A DNA stretch of 64,000 nucleotides from Pseudoalteromonas sp. MSK9-3 (GCF_003590335.1 NZ_MIET01000070.1:1-64000); one strand, 5' to 3'. Counted from the stretch's first letter, positions 44,201-53,363 are shown. A program made the numbers and translations. Notes: generated by a model not told the origin, from the sequence alone.

Positions 44201-44360
44201 CATTGGCTTGCTGCCTATTTTGTATGGTAGTGGTACGGGTTCAGAAGTGATGAGCCGAATTGCAGCACCTATGGTTGGTGGCATGTTCAGCGCAGTGATA
44301 CTCACTTTACTGGTGTTACCTGCGGTGTATTTCTTACTGAATAAGCCGAGGATATGTTGA
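41253..44360 (+). CDS. cusA: CusA-type heavy-metal efflux RND pump
   Basis: The 1035-residue inner-membrane pump has the RND layout: twelve spans and two large periplasmic loops after the first and seventh spans. It begins MIEAVIHWSVKNRLFVLM, as HME-RND proteins do, and carries the conserved GKVGRAETATDPAPLTMIET and RIDMLATGIKTPVGLKV stretches of CusA/SilA, with charged proton-relay residues expected in span 4 (GGIAIAIGAMTDGAIVMIEN). Match to CusA rather than CzcA is supported by the adaptor's CusF domains. It exports monovalent copper or silver from periplasm and cytoplasm using the proton gradient. A strong hairpin follows the gene. Confidence 0.92.
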   Translation: MIEAVIHWSVKNRLFVLMLCIILAVGGVFSIKNTPVDALPDLSDVQVIVKTSYPGQSPQVVQDQVTFPLTTAMLSVPGAKTVRGFSFFGDSYVYIIFDDDTDLYWARSRVLEYLSQVAPTLPDNAKPQLGPDATGVGWVYMYALVDETGQHDISQLRSLQDWFLKYELQAVSGVSEVAAIGGMVKQYQVQVDPDKLRAYGISLAQVQLAIARGNQETGASVVEMAEAEYMVTATGYIKNVADITAIPLGLNSQGTALRIGDVAEVNLGPQTRRGIAELNGEGEVVGGVVVMRFGENAQQTIAGIKAKLAQLAQGLPDGVQIVTVYDRSLLIEQAVDNLWSKLIEELAVVALVCVVFLFHIRSSIVAVISLPMGILVAFSVMYSQGINANIMSLGGIAIAIGAMTDGAIVMIENMHKHMEKTPLTDDNRWEIVTKAASEVGPALFFSLLIITVSFLPVFILEAQEGRMFAPLAYTKTYAMAASAGLAITLTPVLMGYFIRGKVISERKNPVNRLLIAAYIPVLKKVLTWPKTTLVMALVVTVVGFYPMNKIGSEFIPPLDEGDLMYMPTTYPGISIGKARELLQQTDKLIRTVPEVELVFGKVGRAETATDPAPLTMIETFIKLKPRSEWREGVTTESLKQELDALVKFPGVTNAWVMPIKTRIDMLATGIKTPVGLKVAGPNLNTIQAIGQDIERILSDVAGTASVYSERVAGGRYIKVDINRHKAARYGLNIADIQQVITTAIGGMNVAQTIEGQERYPINVRYPQDHRDSPEQLARLPVVTPAGQRIALGDVADIYIESGPPGIKSENARINGWTFIDIEHSDIGSYVSHAQQVLEQQLELPVGYSVTWAGQYEYMERAKAKLAYVLPLTLAIIVVLLYLNFRSFREVFIIMGTLPLAMIGGLWLLYLEAFNFSVAVGVGFIALAGVAVEIGVIMLVYLNQARDTLLAKNGQLTTSVLRDAILQGAGMRVRPVMMTVATIIIGLLPILYGSGTGSEVMSRIAAPMVGGMFSAVILTLLVLPAVYFLLNKPRIC

Positions 44361-44414
44361 TCTTTTTCGTCGCAATGCTAGAGTTTTGTTGAATATTTTG
44401 ACAAGTTAGGTTGA

Positions 44415-44449
44415 TACTCTAAGAGTCTCTATAAGCGACTCTTAGAGTA
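44415..44449. terminator. Perfect 13-bp bidirectional terminator hairpin
   Basis: TACTCTAAGAGTC (44415-44427) pairs perfectly with GACTCTTAGAGTA (44437-44449) around a nine-base loop. It lies between the end of the copper pump gene (44360) and the end of the opposing lipoprotein gene (44462). Confidence 0.8.
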
Positions 44450-44461
44450 AATCTTAATTGA

Positions 44462-45805
44462 TTAATGATTAAAATAAATCTGAATCGATGAACCCACTGA
44501 TTGATGATATTCAGGTTGGGTTAAAAAAGCCCAATTAGGCTTTCGTTTATTTACAAAACTTCTAAATTGTAAGTAGTCTGTAGGCGCATCTACATATCCA
44601 AATAGACCAAGCCTGACGCTCCAAAATTGAATTCCCTCTGTCGGTGTTGGGAAAGCATCTCCAAACTCTAAGTTTGGAATATTAGCCGAAGTCGGTCCAT
44701 AAATATACCAGTCAGCATTTTCATCATTTATTGTAAAACTCAGATCCCATCTTGCACGAGAAAAGCGGGTATCAGTTTGGCTAAAATCGTAACTTAAGGA
44801 CTGTCCTTGGGTTAGATTGATAACATCATTAGATAGAGAGTGAATTGACTCAGGCAGTTCGTTTAACTTTACTTGACCATCGCTGTTAATGTAACTTCTA
44901 GAGTGTGTTTGAAGGTGTACGTCTGCTCCATTGATATTTATAGACTCATTGGCATATTGATAAATAAAATTATGCTCGGTGATACTTGGAAATATAAAGA
45001 TTGGACTCAGGTTATCAATCGACGTATCGTTAGTCGGAGACACTATATGATTGAAGTCATGCTCAATATAGCTACGAGAAATTACTTGGTTCACCGAAGC
45101 ACTTAATTGAGGTTGTACTAAGGTACCTTCATGAACAAAATCTTCACTTGTTAGCTGAAAGCTAGTTACAGATTCATCAAGTGTTATCAGCGCTGCTGTG
45201 CTGTTACTGCCATTAGGAGCAGTAAGTGTGAATAAAATTGACTTTGCTGTTTCTTGGTCTGGGTCAAAGCAGATCTCGGATGAGGTAGTTAAAGGTTTAC
45301 GGGAACCGTCATATCCTAGAGGAACTTGCCAGTACTCTAACTCATAATTATTATACGTTACTTGTGTAAGCTCAGAAATATCGACCGTAACCCAGGTACA
45401 GCTTGTAGGGGGAGCAATGGGACTAGTTTTCTTCGGGTCGTAGAAATAAAAATTACCTAATGATCCACCCTCTTCTATATTGAGTTCAGTATATATTTTT
45501 CTATCAGAGTAACTATATCCGATAATCGAGATATGCTTGGCATTATCAGAGACTTCGGCAGAAAAGTGCCCAGTGTTGTCTGATGTTTGCGTTAATATTA
45601 CTTTACCCTCGCTATCATGCAGCACAACAGTTGCTTGATAAGGTTGTTCATTTCTATCTAATGTATAGAGTGATATTGTTTTGGTACTGGACGCCGTATT
45701 TTGTGAAGAGCCGATATTTTGGTTTGATGTATCACTGCTACCTCCACAGGCGGCTAGGGTAATCGTAAGTGAAGTAGATACTAAGAATTGAGTGTATTTG
45801 TGCAT
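44462..45805 (-). CDS. Surface lipoprotein of unknown function, 447 aa
   Basis: The product has a lipoprotein signal with lipobox LAAC followed by GGSSD and a Ser/Asn/Gln-rich linker (about 20-45). The mature part looks mainly beta-sheet, beginning with a carboxypeptidase-regulatory-like domain (YTLDRNEQPYQATVVLHDSE) and continuing with aromatic-rich strands. I do not recognise a named family. It is a single gene with a bidirectional terminator downstream. Confidence 0.8.
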   Translation of the reverse strand: MHKYTQFLVSTSLTITLAACGGSSDTSNQNIGSSQNTASSTKTISLYTLDRNEQPYQATVVLHDSEGKVILTQTSDNTGHFSAEVSDNAKHISIIGYSYSDRKIYTELNIEEGGSLGNFYFYDPKKTSPIAPPTSCTWVTVDISELTQVTYNNYELEYWQVPLGYDGSRKPLTTSSEICFDPDQETAKSILFTLTAPNGSNSTAALITLDESVTSFQLTSEDFVHEGTLVQPQLSASVNQVISRSYIEHDFNHIVSPTNDTSIDNLSPIFIFPSITEHNFIYQYANESININGADVHLQTHSRSYINSDGQVKLNELPESIHSLSNDVINLTQGQSLSYDFSQTDTRFSRARWDLSFTINDENADWYIYGPTSANIPNLEFGDAFPTPTEGIQFWSVRLGLFGYVDAPTDYLQFRSFVNKRKPNWAFLTQPEYHQSVGSSIQIYFNH

Positions 45806-45990
45806 TACAAGTCCATTGTTAATGTTTGTACCTGAATTATCTCCTTATTTGAAAATGAAAGCAATATTCAAAAAGTACACCGGTTGTATCAACAAGGTAC
45901 CTTTGATTCCTGAGCAGCAATTAATGCTGTTATTTGAGTCGTTGATTTATGACGTTGTTTAGATCTCAGCTAAGGTCATGGTTAAAGTAG

Positions 45991-46539
45991 TTATTTATAA
46001 AATTGAGTGGTGCTTTGTAAAGTCGGGGTAGATAACAGATAGCGCTGAAAGGTTATACCATCTGTTTTGACATACCCTGAGAGCTTTAAGCCCAGTTTTT
46101 GTAAAACTTTGATTGATGCCTTATTACCTGCAATAACGTCGCCAAAAAATTGCGAGACCCCGAGTTCACTTTTACAGTAAGCAGTGCAAGCTAGCGCCGA
46201 CTCAGTTGCGTAGCCGTTTCCCCAATATTGAGGTAAGAATCGATAACCAATATCAGGGAGCCCGACTTCAGGAATATATTTTAATCCGCAAAACCCAATA
46301 ACTCTATGTGTTTGGTTATCTAATACAGCCCAGCGTCCATATCCATATAAAGCATATTCACGGAACCAAATGTTTGAAATCACCGCCTGTGCATCGTTTA
46401 GGGTCAATATTGGAGAGTTATCAGCGGTATATTGTGTCACGGTTGGATCACTGTTAAGTGACAATACTGAGGCCGCATCTTCTAGAGCGAATTCTCGAAT
46501 AACTGTACGTAAAGTATTAATTTTCATATTTTTTATCAT
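45991..46539 (-). CDS. GNAT acetyltransferase (RimJ/RimL-type)
   Basis: The 182-residue protein has the GNAT fold: VIREFALEDAASVLSLNSDP at the start, the acetyl-CoA loop in LPQYWGNGYATESAL, and ASIKVLQKLGLKLSGYVKT near the end. ATGs at 46539 and 46527 are both possible starts; neither has a strong ribosome site. It is transcribed divergently from the MocR-like gene at 46621, which may regulate it. Confidence 0.85.
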   Translation of the reverse strand: MIKNMKINTLRTVIREFALEDAASVLSLNSDPTVTQYTADNSPILTLNDAQAVISNIWFREYALYGYGRWAVLDNQTHRVIGFCGLKYIPEVGLPDIGYRFLPQYWGNGYATESALACTAYCKSELGVSQFFGDVIAGNKASIKVLQKLGLKLSGYVKTDGITFQRYLLSTPTLQSTTQFYK

Positions 46540-46620
46540 TTATCTGCTGGGTAATAAATGATAAGTTCTTAACTGTGGTGAAAACAGATACAGATCAATG
46601 CAAAATATACAGTACAGTTG

Positions 46621-48003
46621 ATGAGTGAATACAAATATAAATCATTACAAGATACGCTGGAACGTAATATCAAGGCAGGCGTATTTTCACATAAGTTACC
46701 CTCAATTAGAGCAATGGCCAAAAGTCAAAATGTTAGTATGTCTACCGTACAAAAAGCGTATGAGGGGCTAGAGCTATTAGGGCTTATTCAGGCGCGCCCG
46801 AAACAAGGTTATTTTATATGTGAGTACAGTGAACTGGATTATGGCTCGGGCTATCAGCGTATTGTGGTTGATGAGCTAGACGAGCAACAGGTACTATTAA
46901 CATTAAATGATGAAAACTTGGTCCCTTTGTCAGCAACTGCGCCAAGCTCTGTACTCAATAACCATGTATTGCTGAGTAAATTACATAATAAGTCCTTCGA
47001 TAAGTCGATGTATCAATTTAGAGTAAAAGATGACGTGCAAGGGGGCACACAATTAAGGCAAACGATCAGCCAATTCTTATGGCGACAAGATCATGTCATA
47101 AGCCCAGAAAACATTCATATTATTTCGGGACGTAGAGAAGGGTTAGTGAGCGCATTGACGGCTTCTGGGGCACTCGGTAATACCGTTGCGGTTGAATCTC
47201 CTACTTCATTTTATTTCCAATCAGTCATTACGCGTTTGTGTAAAAACATCATTGAGATCCCAATGCAAACTCGTTTCATTAACGAATTGCAACTGCTTGA
47301 TCAAGCACATAAAGCATACGGTTTTTCAACGTACTTAGTTAACCCTAGTTTCAATGATCCTACTGGGCGAGTCTTATCTTATAGCGATAAGTGTGCTTTA
47401 TTAGCATGGGCTGAACAGAACGCAGTGACGATTATTGAGTATGATAGAAGTGAATTGTATTTTGGCACTAATAAACCCTTGTCTTTAGCCCAATTAGCAT
47501 CGGGTTTTCCAAAATTATCTTTGATCAGTATTCAAGATTTCTTTGATACCGTGTCTACGCGGATCTGTTTAGGTTTTGCGATTTGTATCAATACAGGGCA
47601 GGTGTTTGCTCAAGCGAAGCATACCCTTACAGAAGAGCCAAATTTACACACGCAAAATGTCGTCAATGAGCTTATTTGTTCGGGAAACTATGAGAAATTA
47701 CTATGCCAGTTACGCAATAAATTGAAAGAGAACTATCACTGCACCCTGAAAATTTTTGAAGCTAATTTACCAAATTATATAACGTTTTTACCTGTTCAAG
47801 GCGGGCCGTGTTGCTGGTTTTTTACTGCTGAAAAGTCGAGTTCAGATATTTGGCGGGCGTTGATCAAGGAGGGGATTGCGATTGCACCGGGGGCTATGTT
47901 TGGCTCAAATGATAAGTTTGAGCACTATTGTAGGATCAGTTTTGCGTTACCCTGGAATACAGATTTAGCTATTGCTTTGAAGAAGTTTTGTCAGGCTTAT
48001 TAG
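46621..48003 (+). CDS. MocR-like regulator with degenerate aminotransferase domain
   Basis: The 460-residue product has a GntR winged helix (about 1-70: LPSIRAMAKSQNVSMSTVQK, YEGLELLGLIQARPKQGYFI) followed by an aminotransferase-like domain. In contrast to the MocR protein at 20870-22261, the region where the PLP lysine belongs reads LISIQDFFDTVSTRICLGF, with no lysine, and the NPTG and DD motifs are altered to NDPTG and IIEYDRS. The domain may therefore have lost PLP chemistry and act as a pure ligand-binding or structural domain. Start at ATG 46621 (a TTG precedes it directly); no clear ribosome site. Its divergent neighbour is an acetyltransferase. Confidence 0.85.
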   Translation: MSEYKYKSLQDTLERNIKAGVFSHKLPSIRAMAKSQNVSMSTVQKAYEGLELLGLIQARPKQGYFICEYSELDYGSGYQRIVVDELDEQQVLLTLNDENLVPLSATAPSSVLNNHVLLSKLHNKSFDKSMYQFRVKDDVQGGTQLRQTISQFLWRQDHVISPENIHIISGRREGLVSALTASGALGNTVAVESPTSFYFQSVITRLCKNIIEIPMQTRFINELQLLDQAHKAYGFSTYLVNPSFNDPTGRVLSYSDKCALLAWAEQNAVTIIEYDRSELYFGTNKPLSLAQLASGFPKLSLISIQDFFDTVSTRICLGFAICINTGQVFAQAKHTLTEEPNLHTQNVVNELICSGNYEKLLCQLRNKLKENYHCTLKIFEANLPNYITFLPVQGGPCCWFFTAEKSSSDIWRALIKEGIAIAPGAMFGSNDKFEHYCRISFALPWNTDLAIALKKFCQAY

Positions 48004-48152
48004 TAACCGTACTTTTATTTAATTAGTTGTCATGTGAGATAGATGGAGTTATGTTATTAAGTTTTTGTTTTTGTGTTTTTTATTGGCTTTTTCGGGGTTG
48101 AAGATAAAGTTTCTGTTGGACCCTATTTAGGTATTTTTGTTCCTATATTAGA

Positions 48153-49430
48153 ATGCCCCGCATTTTAATTATATTCGGGACATGGACAATAAAAGTACCT
48201 GTGTTTTTTCTCTGTTTTTTGGGCTTATTAACAGGGTGTAATAATGGAAATAATAGCCAAGAAGTACTGGTTGAAGTAGCTGAGGTGATCGAATCGACAG
48301 CATCTGAATCGGTTCAACTACCTACACCCACTCCATTACCTGTACCACCGCCGGTAACACCACCTACTTCAGAGGTGTCAATGTCAAAAATTGTTAGCGC
48401 ACAAGGTAGTCCAGATGCCCAGTTACTCAGTTTTGACGACTTTGATAACGCACAGCTAGCCTGTGTTGATATAGAGTCTGTTATTGCAGCGACTATCTAT
48501 TTAGAAAATACAACGAATTCTCTTGAGGAAAGTGAATTACGCGTTAGAGTGTGCTCAGTGGTTAGTTTGTATAATGTGGTCAACAAAGCTGATTTAACTC
48601 CAGAGCTATTGATTGAGTCAGGTGTTGAAGGTTTTGTAGACGATACGGGTAAACCTGACCTTTGGGCATTTGATGAAGTGATGTTAGATGCACCTGAAAA
48701 AAACTTTTTGGTGCCAGGTCTACAAAAGTTAGTGAATGCGTTTCATTACAACCGTGATAACGTGTGGCCAAAGCAAATAAATATTTCATTTGATGATGGT
48801 GGTGCCTTAGACTCACTATACGAGCACTTATGGCGGTTTGAAAAGTACAATGCAACTATTACCTATTTTGTCAGTCACTTAGCTTTGATTGATGAACAAC
48901 GTGTATTGGAAATTGAAGCTCAAGGGCATGAGATTGGTCATCATGGTGCACTGCATAGGCATGCTGCAATTTACTCAAAAGAACATGGTGTCGAAAAGTG
49001 GTTAGAAGAAGATATACTTGGCCAGTTAGAGTATATGAAAGCGCTTGGTTTAAATGTAACTACATTTGCTTATCCGTTTGGTGCGCGCACCAAACAAACC
49101 GATGAGGCGTTGTTAAAGCACTTTACACATGTTCGTCGCTTCGCTGCTTGGTCTGGTTTAGAATACCGAAATCAACGCAGTGATTTAGCCATCATGACTG
49201 GATTTTCTATTGACTCGCATAGGATTAATCTAGAACAAATCTTTAAAGCAATGGACACGCTACGCGGTGGTGAAACACTCTATTTAGGGACTCATGCGAT
49301 TGGTAATTATTTAAGCCCTTGGCATATCACCACAGAAAATCTAGAAGCGGTGATTGCATATGCTGCAAGTAAAGACATTCAATTTTGTAAAATGGCTGAA
49401 TGCCAGAACTTTAAAATAGCCAGCGAATAA
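48153..49430 (+). CDS. Polysaccharide deacetylase lipoprotein
   Basis: The 425-residue protein begins with a lipoprotein signal (lipobox LLTGC, about residue 30), then a proline-rich linker (TPTPLPVPPPVTPP) and, after a helical region, a NodB-type deacetylase domain (about 205-420). The catalytic site is visible: ISFDDGG with the base and metal-binding aspartates, HEIGHHGALHRHA with metal-binding histidines, and FAYPFGAR. It should be anchored in the outer membrane and remove acetyl groups from a glycan. A strong terminator follows. No other glycan genes adjoin it. Confidence 0.85.
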   Translation: MPRILIIFGTWTIKVPVFFLCFLGLLTGCNNGNNSQEVLVEVAEVIESTASESVQLPTPTPLPVPPPVTPPTSEVSMSKIVSAQGSPDAQLLSFDDFDNAQLACVDIESVIAATIYLENTTNSLEESELRVRVCSVVSLYNVVNKADLTPELLIESGVEGFVDDTGKPDLWAFDEVMLDAPEKNFLVPGLQKLVNAFHYNRDNVWPKQINISFDDGGALDSLYEHLWRFEKYNATITYFVSHLALIDEQRVLEIEAQGHEIGHHGALHRHAAIYSKEHGVEKWLEEDILGQLEYMKALGLNVTTFAYPFGARTKQTDEALLKHFTHVRRFAAWSGLEYRNQRSDLAIMTGFSIDSHRINLEQIFKAMDTLRGGETLYLGTHAIGNYLSPWHITTENLEAVIAYAASKDIQFCKMAECQNFKIASE

Positions 49431-49436
49431 AGTTAA

Positions 49437-49480
49437 GGTGGGTTAATTTGACTGAAATTATGTAGTCAATTTAACTCACC
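49437..49480. terminator. Long bidirectional terminator hairpin
   Basis: GGTGGGTTAATTTGACT pairs with AGTCAATTTAACTCACC, 15 of 17 positions, between convergent genes ending at 49430 and 49493. Confidence 0.75.
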
Positions 49481-49492
49481 TGCACTTAGCTA

Positions 49493-50044
49493 TTATATCT
49501 CTTTGTAGCCTAACATCCGCCTTAATGTGTTATCTTGATCTACCACATGGTGCTTGATTGCGCCGATTATGTGTAAAACTAAAGCGCCAGTTAAAATATA
49601 GGCTATCCATGAATGTGACAGTTTCGCACTGTAGTAAATCGTTTCATTGAATGCAATTACTTCACCGTTTAACTCATTTCTAGTTACCAATTCAAAACCA
49701 AATATATTAATACCATATCCACCAAACCCAGAATACAGCATGCCAGAGATTGGTAGTGCAAGCGTACCCAATAATAACAACCAGTGCACGATGACAGAAA
49801 GTTGGTGTTCATGTTTTGGATAGTCACTGGCAGGTACTGGAAAGCCTTTTTTCAAGCGCCAAATCACTCTGGGTAAAATGATAAATAGGGCCAAAACTCC
49901 AAGTGCTTTATGAATTGGGTATAAAGGGCCCACATCCCAGTATACCATGTAGTATCCGATGACAATGACCCCAATCATGGTTAAGCCAACGAGCCAGTGC
50001 AGTGATATGGTTAAAGGAGATAAGGTTGAGTTTTCTTTATTCAT
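49493..50044 (-). CDS. Cytochrome b561-family protein
   Basis: The ATG at 50044 gives 183 residues, normal for bacterial cytochrome b561; an in-frame start at 50167 would add 41 residues that overlap a hairpin. Four membrane spans are visible, with heme-ligand histidines in SLHWLVGL, LYPIHKALG, VIVHWLLL and LVLHIIGAIKHH. Such proteins carry electrons from quinol to superoxide or a ferric substrate. It lies downstream of the LytTR regulator gene on the same strand, separated by a hairpin, and near the siderophore receptor. Confidence 0.88.
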   Translation of the reverse strand: MNKENSTLSPLTISLHWLVGLTMIGVIVIGYYMVYWDVGPLYPIHKALGVLALFIILPRVIWRLKKGFPVPASDYPKHEHQLSVIVHWLLLLGTLALPISGMLYSGFGGYGINIFGFELVTRNELNGEVIAFNETIYYSAKLSHSWIAYILTGALVLHIIGAIKHHVVDQDNTLRRMLGYKEI

Positions 50045-50121
50045 TATAGTTTCTCGAGTAAGTATCTGATTAAAGCATTGCTCAAGCTTAAATGAAGAAA
50101 ACCACCAAGTTACATGGCTTA

Positions 50122-50174
50122 GGGACGAATGGAGGAGTAATGTGATAAGTATTTCTCTTTCCTCCATTCATCCC
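50122..50174 (-). terminator. Hairpin between LytTR and cytochrome b561 genes
   Basis: GGGACGAATGGAGG (50122-50135) pairs with CCTCCATTCATCCC (50161-50174), 13 of 14 positions, with a 25-base loop. It begins 10 bases after the LytTR gene's stop and could partly terminate its transcript. Confidence 0.55.
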
Positions 50175-50184
50175 ATTTAGTCTG

Positions 50185-50994
50185 TTATCGACTGCTGATA
50201 AGCCTGCGAATAGTCGCTCGTTGACTTTTGCTAATAGGAACAACTTGACTGTTCTTTAGATAGGCCGTTGCATGGCCAGCAGGGTGGTTTTTGAGTTGTT
50301 CAATATACTCAAGATTAACTAGGTAAGAGCGATGGCATTGAACAAAGTCATCTTTTGGCAGTAAGTTATGCAGTTGCTTTAATGTTGCACGAGTCAAATA
50401 AATACGCTCTTGTGTGATAACCTCCATATAATTGCCAGCGGCTTGAATAAAAAGTATATCTTGATGCGCAAGTGTGTGCGTTAAGCCGTCGGCTTCAATT
50501 CTTAGTGTATTGGTTTGCGATCTTGTTTGATTATTCTTTAGTGCCTTTATTGGCGTGTTAGGCTTGTTGAATAAAGCCTGTTTTAGATGCCATAGCAAGA
50601 TCACTATGAGGAGTGCTGCGGCATGCTTAGGCCAAATAAAGAAAAGACTGTGACTAATACTGATGTCTGACTGTGAGACCTCAAGAGCCACAGAGAATGT
50701 GAGGCTCAGTGACAGGGTTGATAGACTTAAGACACAATAAAAAAGGCTATGTGACAGTGGAAACTTGCGTCTTGATTGCAACATATGCAAGACAAATGGG
50801 GTGAGTATGAGCCAAATGCCCCATTTCTGAAGCGGAAATGTGATTGAGTCAATAAGGTTAATCGACTTGTGTTCTATAAATACGCTGTTGATCAAGCAAT
50901 TCGCAAAAATTAAGCAGATAAACATCACCCACCCGATACTCGAAATACAATGGTCATGCTTTAAAAGCGGTGCCACGTTTTTTTTACTTCCCAT
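50185..50994 (-). CDS. Membrane-bound LytTR-domain transcription regulator
   Basis: The 269-residue protein has four N-terminal membrane spans (about 18-38, 53-70, 82-104, 122-142) and a C-terminal LytTR DNA-binding domain (about 170-268): LRIEADGLTHTLAHQDILFI, AAGNYMEVIT, and FVQCHRSYLVNLEYIEQLKN, the last being the conserved motif of this domain. There is no receiver domain, so it probably senses a membrane signal directly. Neighbours are cytochrome b561 downstream and, divergent across 296 bases, a siderophore receptor. Confidence 0.88.
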   Translation of the reverse strand: MGSKKNVAPLLKHDHCISSIGWVMFICLIFANCLINSVFIEHKSINLIDSITFPLQKWGIWLILTPFVLHMLQSRRKFPLSHSLFYCVLSLSTLSLSLTFSVALEVSQSDISISHSLFFIWPKHAAALLIVILLWHLKQALFNKPNTPIKALKNNQTRSQTNTLRIEADGLTHTLAHQDILFIQAAGNYMEVITQERIYLTRATLKQLHNLLPKDDFVQCHRSYLVNLEYIEQLKNHPAGHATAYLKNSQVVPISKSQRATIRRLISSR

Positions 50995-51290
50995 AATTTT
51001 GATGACTCCTTTTGATAATGAAAAACGACACGATTAATTATCAATTTAACGGTTTTTAATTCAACTTTATTAGTTGAGAATTAGTATCTTAATTGTTGTG
51101 TTTTTGATAAATAAAAGCTTTAAAAATAGAGAGGTAGTTAATATATGTGTGCAGTTTGACTGCACTTTAAGCAAACAGTTCCCAAGAATGAATTATTTCA
51201 TTAATACAATTGCAAATGTGAATAAATCTCATTACTCTTCTCGTGATTTTGCACCTTCTGTGCAGTAAATTTCTAGTTTGGAGTGTATAC
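50995..51290. other. Divergent promoter gap with a Fur-box-like site
   Basis: This AT-rich gap separates the LytTR gene and the TonB receptor. Apart from the Fur-box candidate at 51215-51233, I see no clear signal and no gene. Confidence 0.5.
51215..51233. promoter_or_regulatory. Fur-box-like palindrome before the siderophore receptor
   Basis: AATGTGAATAAATCTCATT matches the palindrome AATGAGAAT-N-ATTCTCATT, a form of Fur site common in gammaproteobacteria, at 16 of 18 positions. It lies 57 bases before the receptor start, consistent with iron repression. Confidence 0.5.
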
Positions 51291-53363
51291 ATGCGTTACT
51301 CAGTTTTATGTTTAGCAATCGGTTCAGCACTAACCACATCAAGTGTGTTAGCTAAGTCGTCTGAAATTGAAGTGATTGAAGTGAAGGGGACTTACTTTAA
51401 TGACTACAAAGTTGATACGGCTAAAGGAGCAATGCGAACGGATGCTTCTTTACTAGAGACTGCACAATCAGTATTTGTTATATCAGACACCGTGATTGAT
51501 GAACAATTAGCGACGACGCTGGGTGAAGTCTTAAATAACGATGCAAGCTTAACGGCTGGCTCTAAACAACGTAACCGAGAAACATTCAATTTGCGTGGTT
51601 TTGGCTTGAGTTCATCAAACGGGTATTTGCGAGATGGACACCAGCACTGGTCACATTATCAGCAGCCTATTGAAACATTAGAGCAAGTTGAGATCATTAA
51701 AGGCCCATCGAGTATTTTGTATGGTCAGTCTGGTCCCGGTGGTTTAGTAAATATGGTGACAAAAAAGCCAACAGCTAAAACTATCATGAATTTTGGGATG
51801 GATGTTGACCATTTAGGCTCTACCAGAGCGACTGCTGATTTTGGTGGTGCTATTACCTCTGAAGAAGACTTACGTTACCGTGCAGTACTCGTTAAGCAAG
51901 ATGTCACCTTTGACCGCGAGTATGTCGATGGCAATGAGCGCACGCGCGACCGCTTTTTAGGTTCACTGGTGCTTGACTATGATATTAACGATAGCAGCTT
52001 TGTTCGCGTACATTACGATAGAACCAATGACAAAGCAGGCCTTGATACGGGTGCTTGGTTAGACAGCAAAGGTCAAGTAATTGGCAGTGATAAAACAATC
52101 AGAGATTTTTCTTGGGCATTTACTGACATAACCGTTGAAAATAAGGGTATTGACTTTACGCATGCACTCACAGAGAACTTCCAAGTAACGGTTGGATATA
52201 ATGAGCAAGACTTCTCTCGTCAACGATTTGAGTCTGCACCAAGAAAGCCAACAGATTATCAAGTCGGAGACAGTTACGGCTCGCGTCCTTACGACCGGTT
52301 TGACGATTGGCAGTTTACGACGGCATTTGTTGATGTAACGGGTGAGTTTGAACTAGGTGGTTTTGATCATCAAGTGCTTATTGGTGCTAACTCATTAGAT
52401 TATTATTTCCATATGAAGAGAGACAGTAGTGACAAGTCAGTACCATACATAGAAGGGAATGCACAACCTGCGATACCCCTTTTACCTAAGCCAAGAGAGT
52501 TTACTAGTGAATTTGATTATTATGGGGTCTATATTCAAGACTTAGTTACTATCAATGAGCAATGGCAGGTGTCTTTAGGCGGTCGCTATGACAAGCAAAA
52601 TAAAGAAGGCGCAGACAATGAGTCGTTTTTACCAAAAGGGGGGGTGTTATATCACCCAAGTGAGAATGGCACTGTTTATTTTAGCTACTCAGAGGGCTTT
52701 GAACCGCAGCGTAGTAGCAAACTTGACAACCCTGAAGATAAAAACCATGACATGAAGCTTGATGCGGTTACATCGCAACAGCATGAAATTGGGACTAAAT
52801 GGCAGCTAGTTGATGATAGGTTGTTAATTACAGCAGCTGTGTTTGACATTAGCAAAACGGGTACGTTGATTACGACGGACGCAGAGGCGGGGAGTGGTTA
52901 TACAACAGTCACGACTCAAGCGGGTAAGCAGCGCCATACAGGTTTTGAGTTTTCGGCACAAGGGGCGGTAAACGATCGTTTATTTGTGATGGGATCTGTC
53001 ATGAACTTGGACGCAGAATATGTCCGAGATGAATATTATGAAGGTAAGTCGCCAGTTGATGCACCTCAATGGTCTGCATCTTTATGGTCTCGTTATGAAT
53101 TCAGTGATGCTTTTGCCGTCAATGCTGGGGCATTTTATCAAGGTGAACGTTTTGCTGACTATGACAACACCATTACCAAAGATGCATATACGCGCGTTGA
53201 TGTGGGGGCAACCTATAAGCTTGGGCTGTCGCATGCTGATGTCAACGTGCGATTTAATATCGAAAATTTATTTGATAAGAACTATTTAGCTGGTGGCGGT
53301 GTGAATAATGTCACAATAGGTGAAGGCACTACCTTTAGATTGGCGCTACAAGCTGCATTCTAA
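51291..53363 (+). CDS. TonB-dependent siderophore receptor
   Basis: The ATG at 51291 follows a TTGGAG ribosome site and gives 690 residues. A signal peptide (about 1-22) is followed by a plug domain with QSVFVISDTVIDEQLATTLG and the conserved VEIIKGPSSILYGQSGPGGL, then a beta-barrel ending in the usual aromatic C-terminus (RLALQAAF). No TonB-box sequence stands out, though IEVIEVKG near the N-terminus is a candidate. It imports a ferric siderophore across the outer membrane. A hairpin ends the gene, and an AraC regulator follows. Confidence 0.92.
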   Translation: MRYSVLCLAIGSALTTSSVLAKSSEIEVIEVKGTYFNDYKVDTAKGAMRTDASLLETAQSVFVISDTVIDEQLATTLGEVLNNDASLTAGSKQRNRETFNLRGFGLSSSNGYLRDGHQHWSHYQQPIETLEQVEIIKGPSSILYGQSGPGGLVNMVTKKPTAKTIMNFGMDVDHLGSTRATADFGGAITSEEDLRYRAVLVKQDVTFDREYVDGNERTRDRFLGSLVLDYDINDSSFVRVHYDRTNDKAGLDTGAWLDSKGQVIGSDKTIRDFSWAFTDITVENKGIDFTHALTENFQVTVGYNEQDFSRQRFESAPRKPTDYQVGDSYGSRPYDRFDDWQFTTAFVDVTGEFELGGFDHQVLIGANSLDYYFHMKRDSSDKSVPYIEGNAQPAIPLLPKPREFTSEFDYYGVYIQDLVTINEQWQVSLGGRYDKQNKEGADNESFLPKGGVLYHPSENGTVYFSYSEGFEPQRSSKLDNPEDKNHDMKLDAVTSQQHEIGTKWQLVDDRLLITAAVFDISKTGTLITTDAEAGSGYTTVTTQAGKQRHTGFEFSAQGAVNDRLFVMGSVMNLDAEYVRDEYYEGKSPVDAPQWSASLWSRYEFSDAFAVNAGAFYQGERFADYDNTITKDAYTRVDVGATYKLGLSHADVNVRFNIENLFDKNYLAGGGVNNVTIGEGTTFRLALQAAF

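Noticed and set aside
43745..44305. 186-codon minus-strand frame in the copper pump gene
   Set aside because: It is antisense to conserved RND coding sequence.
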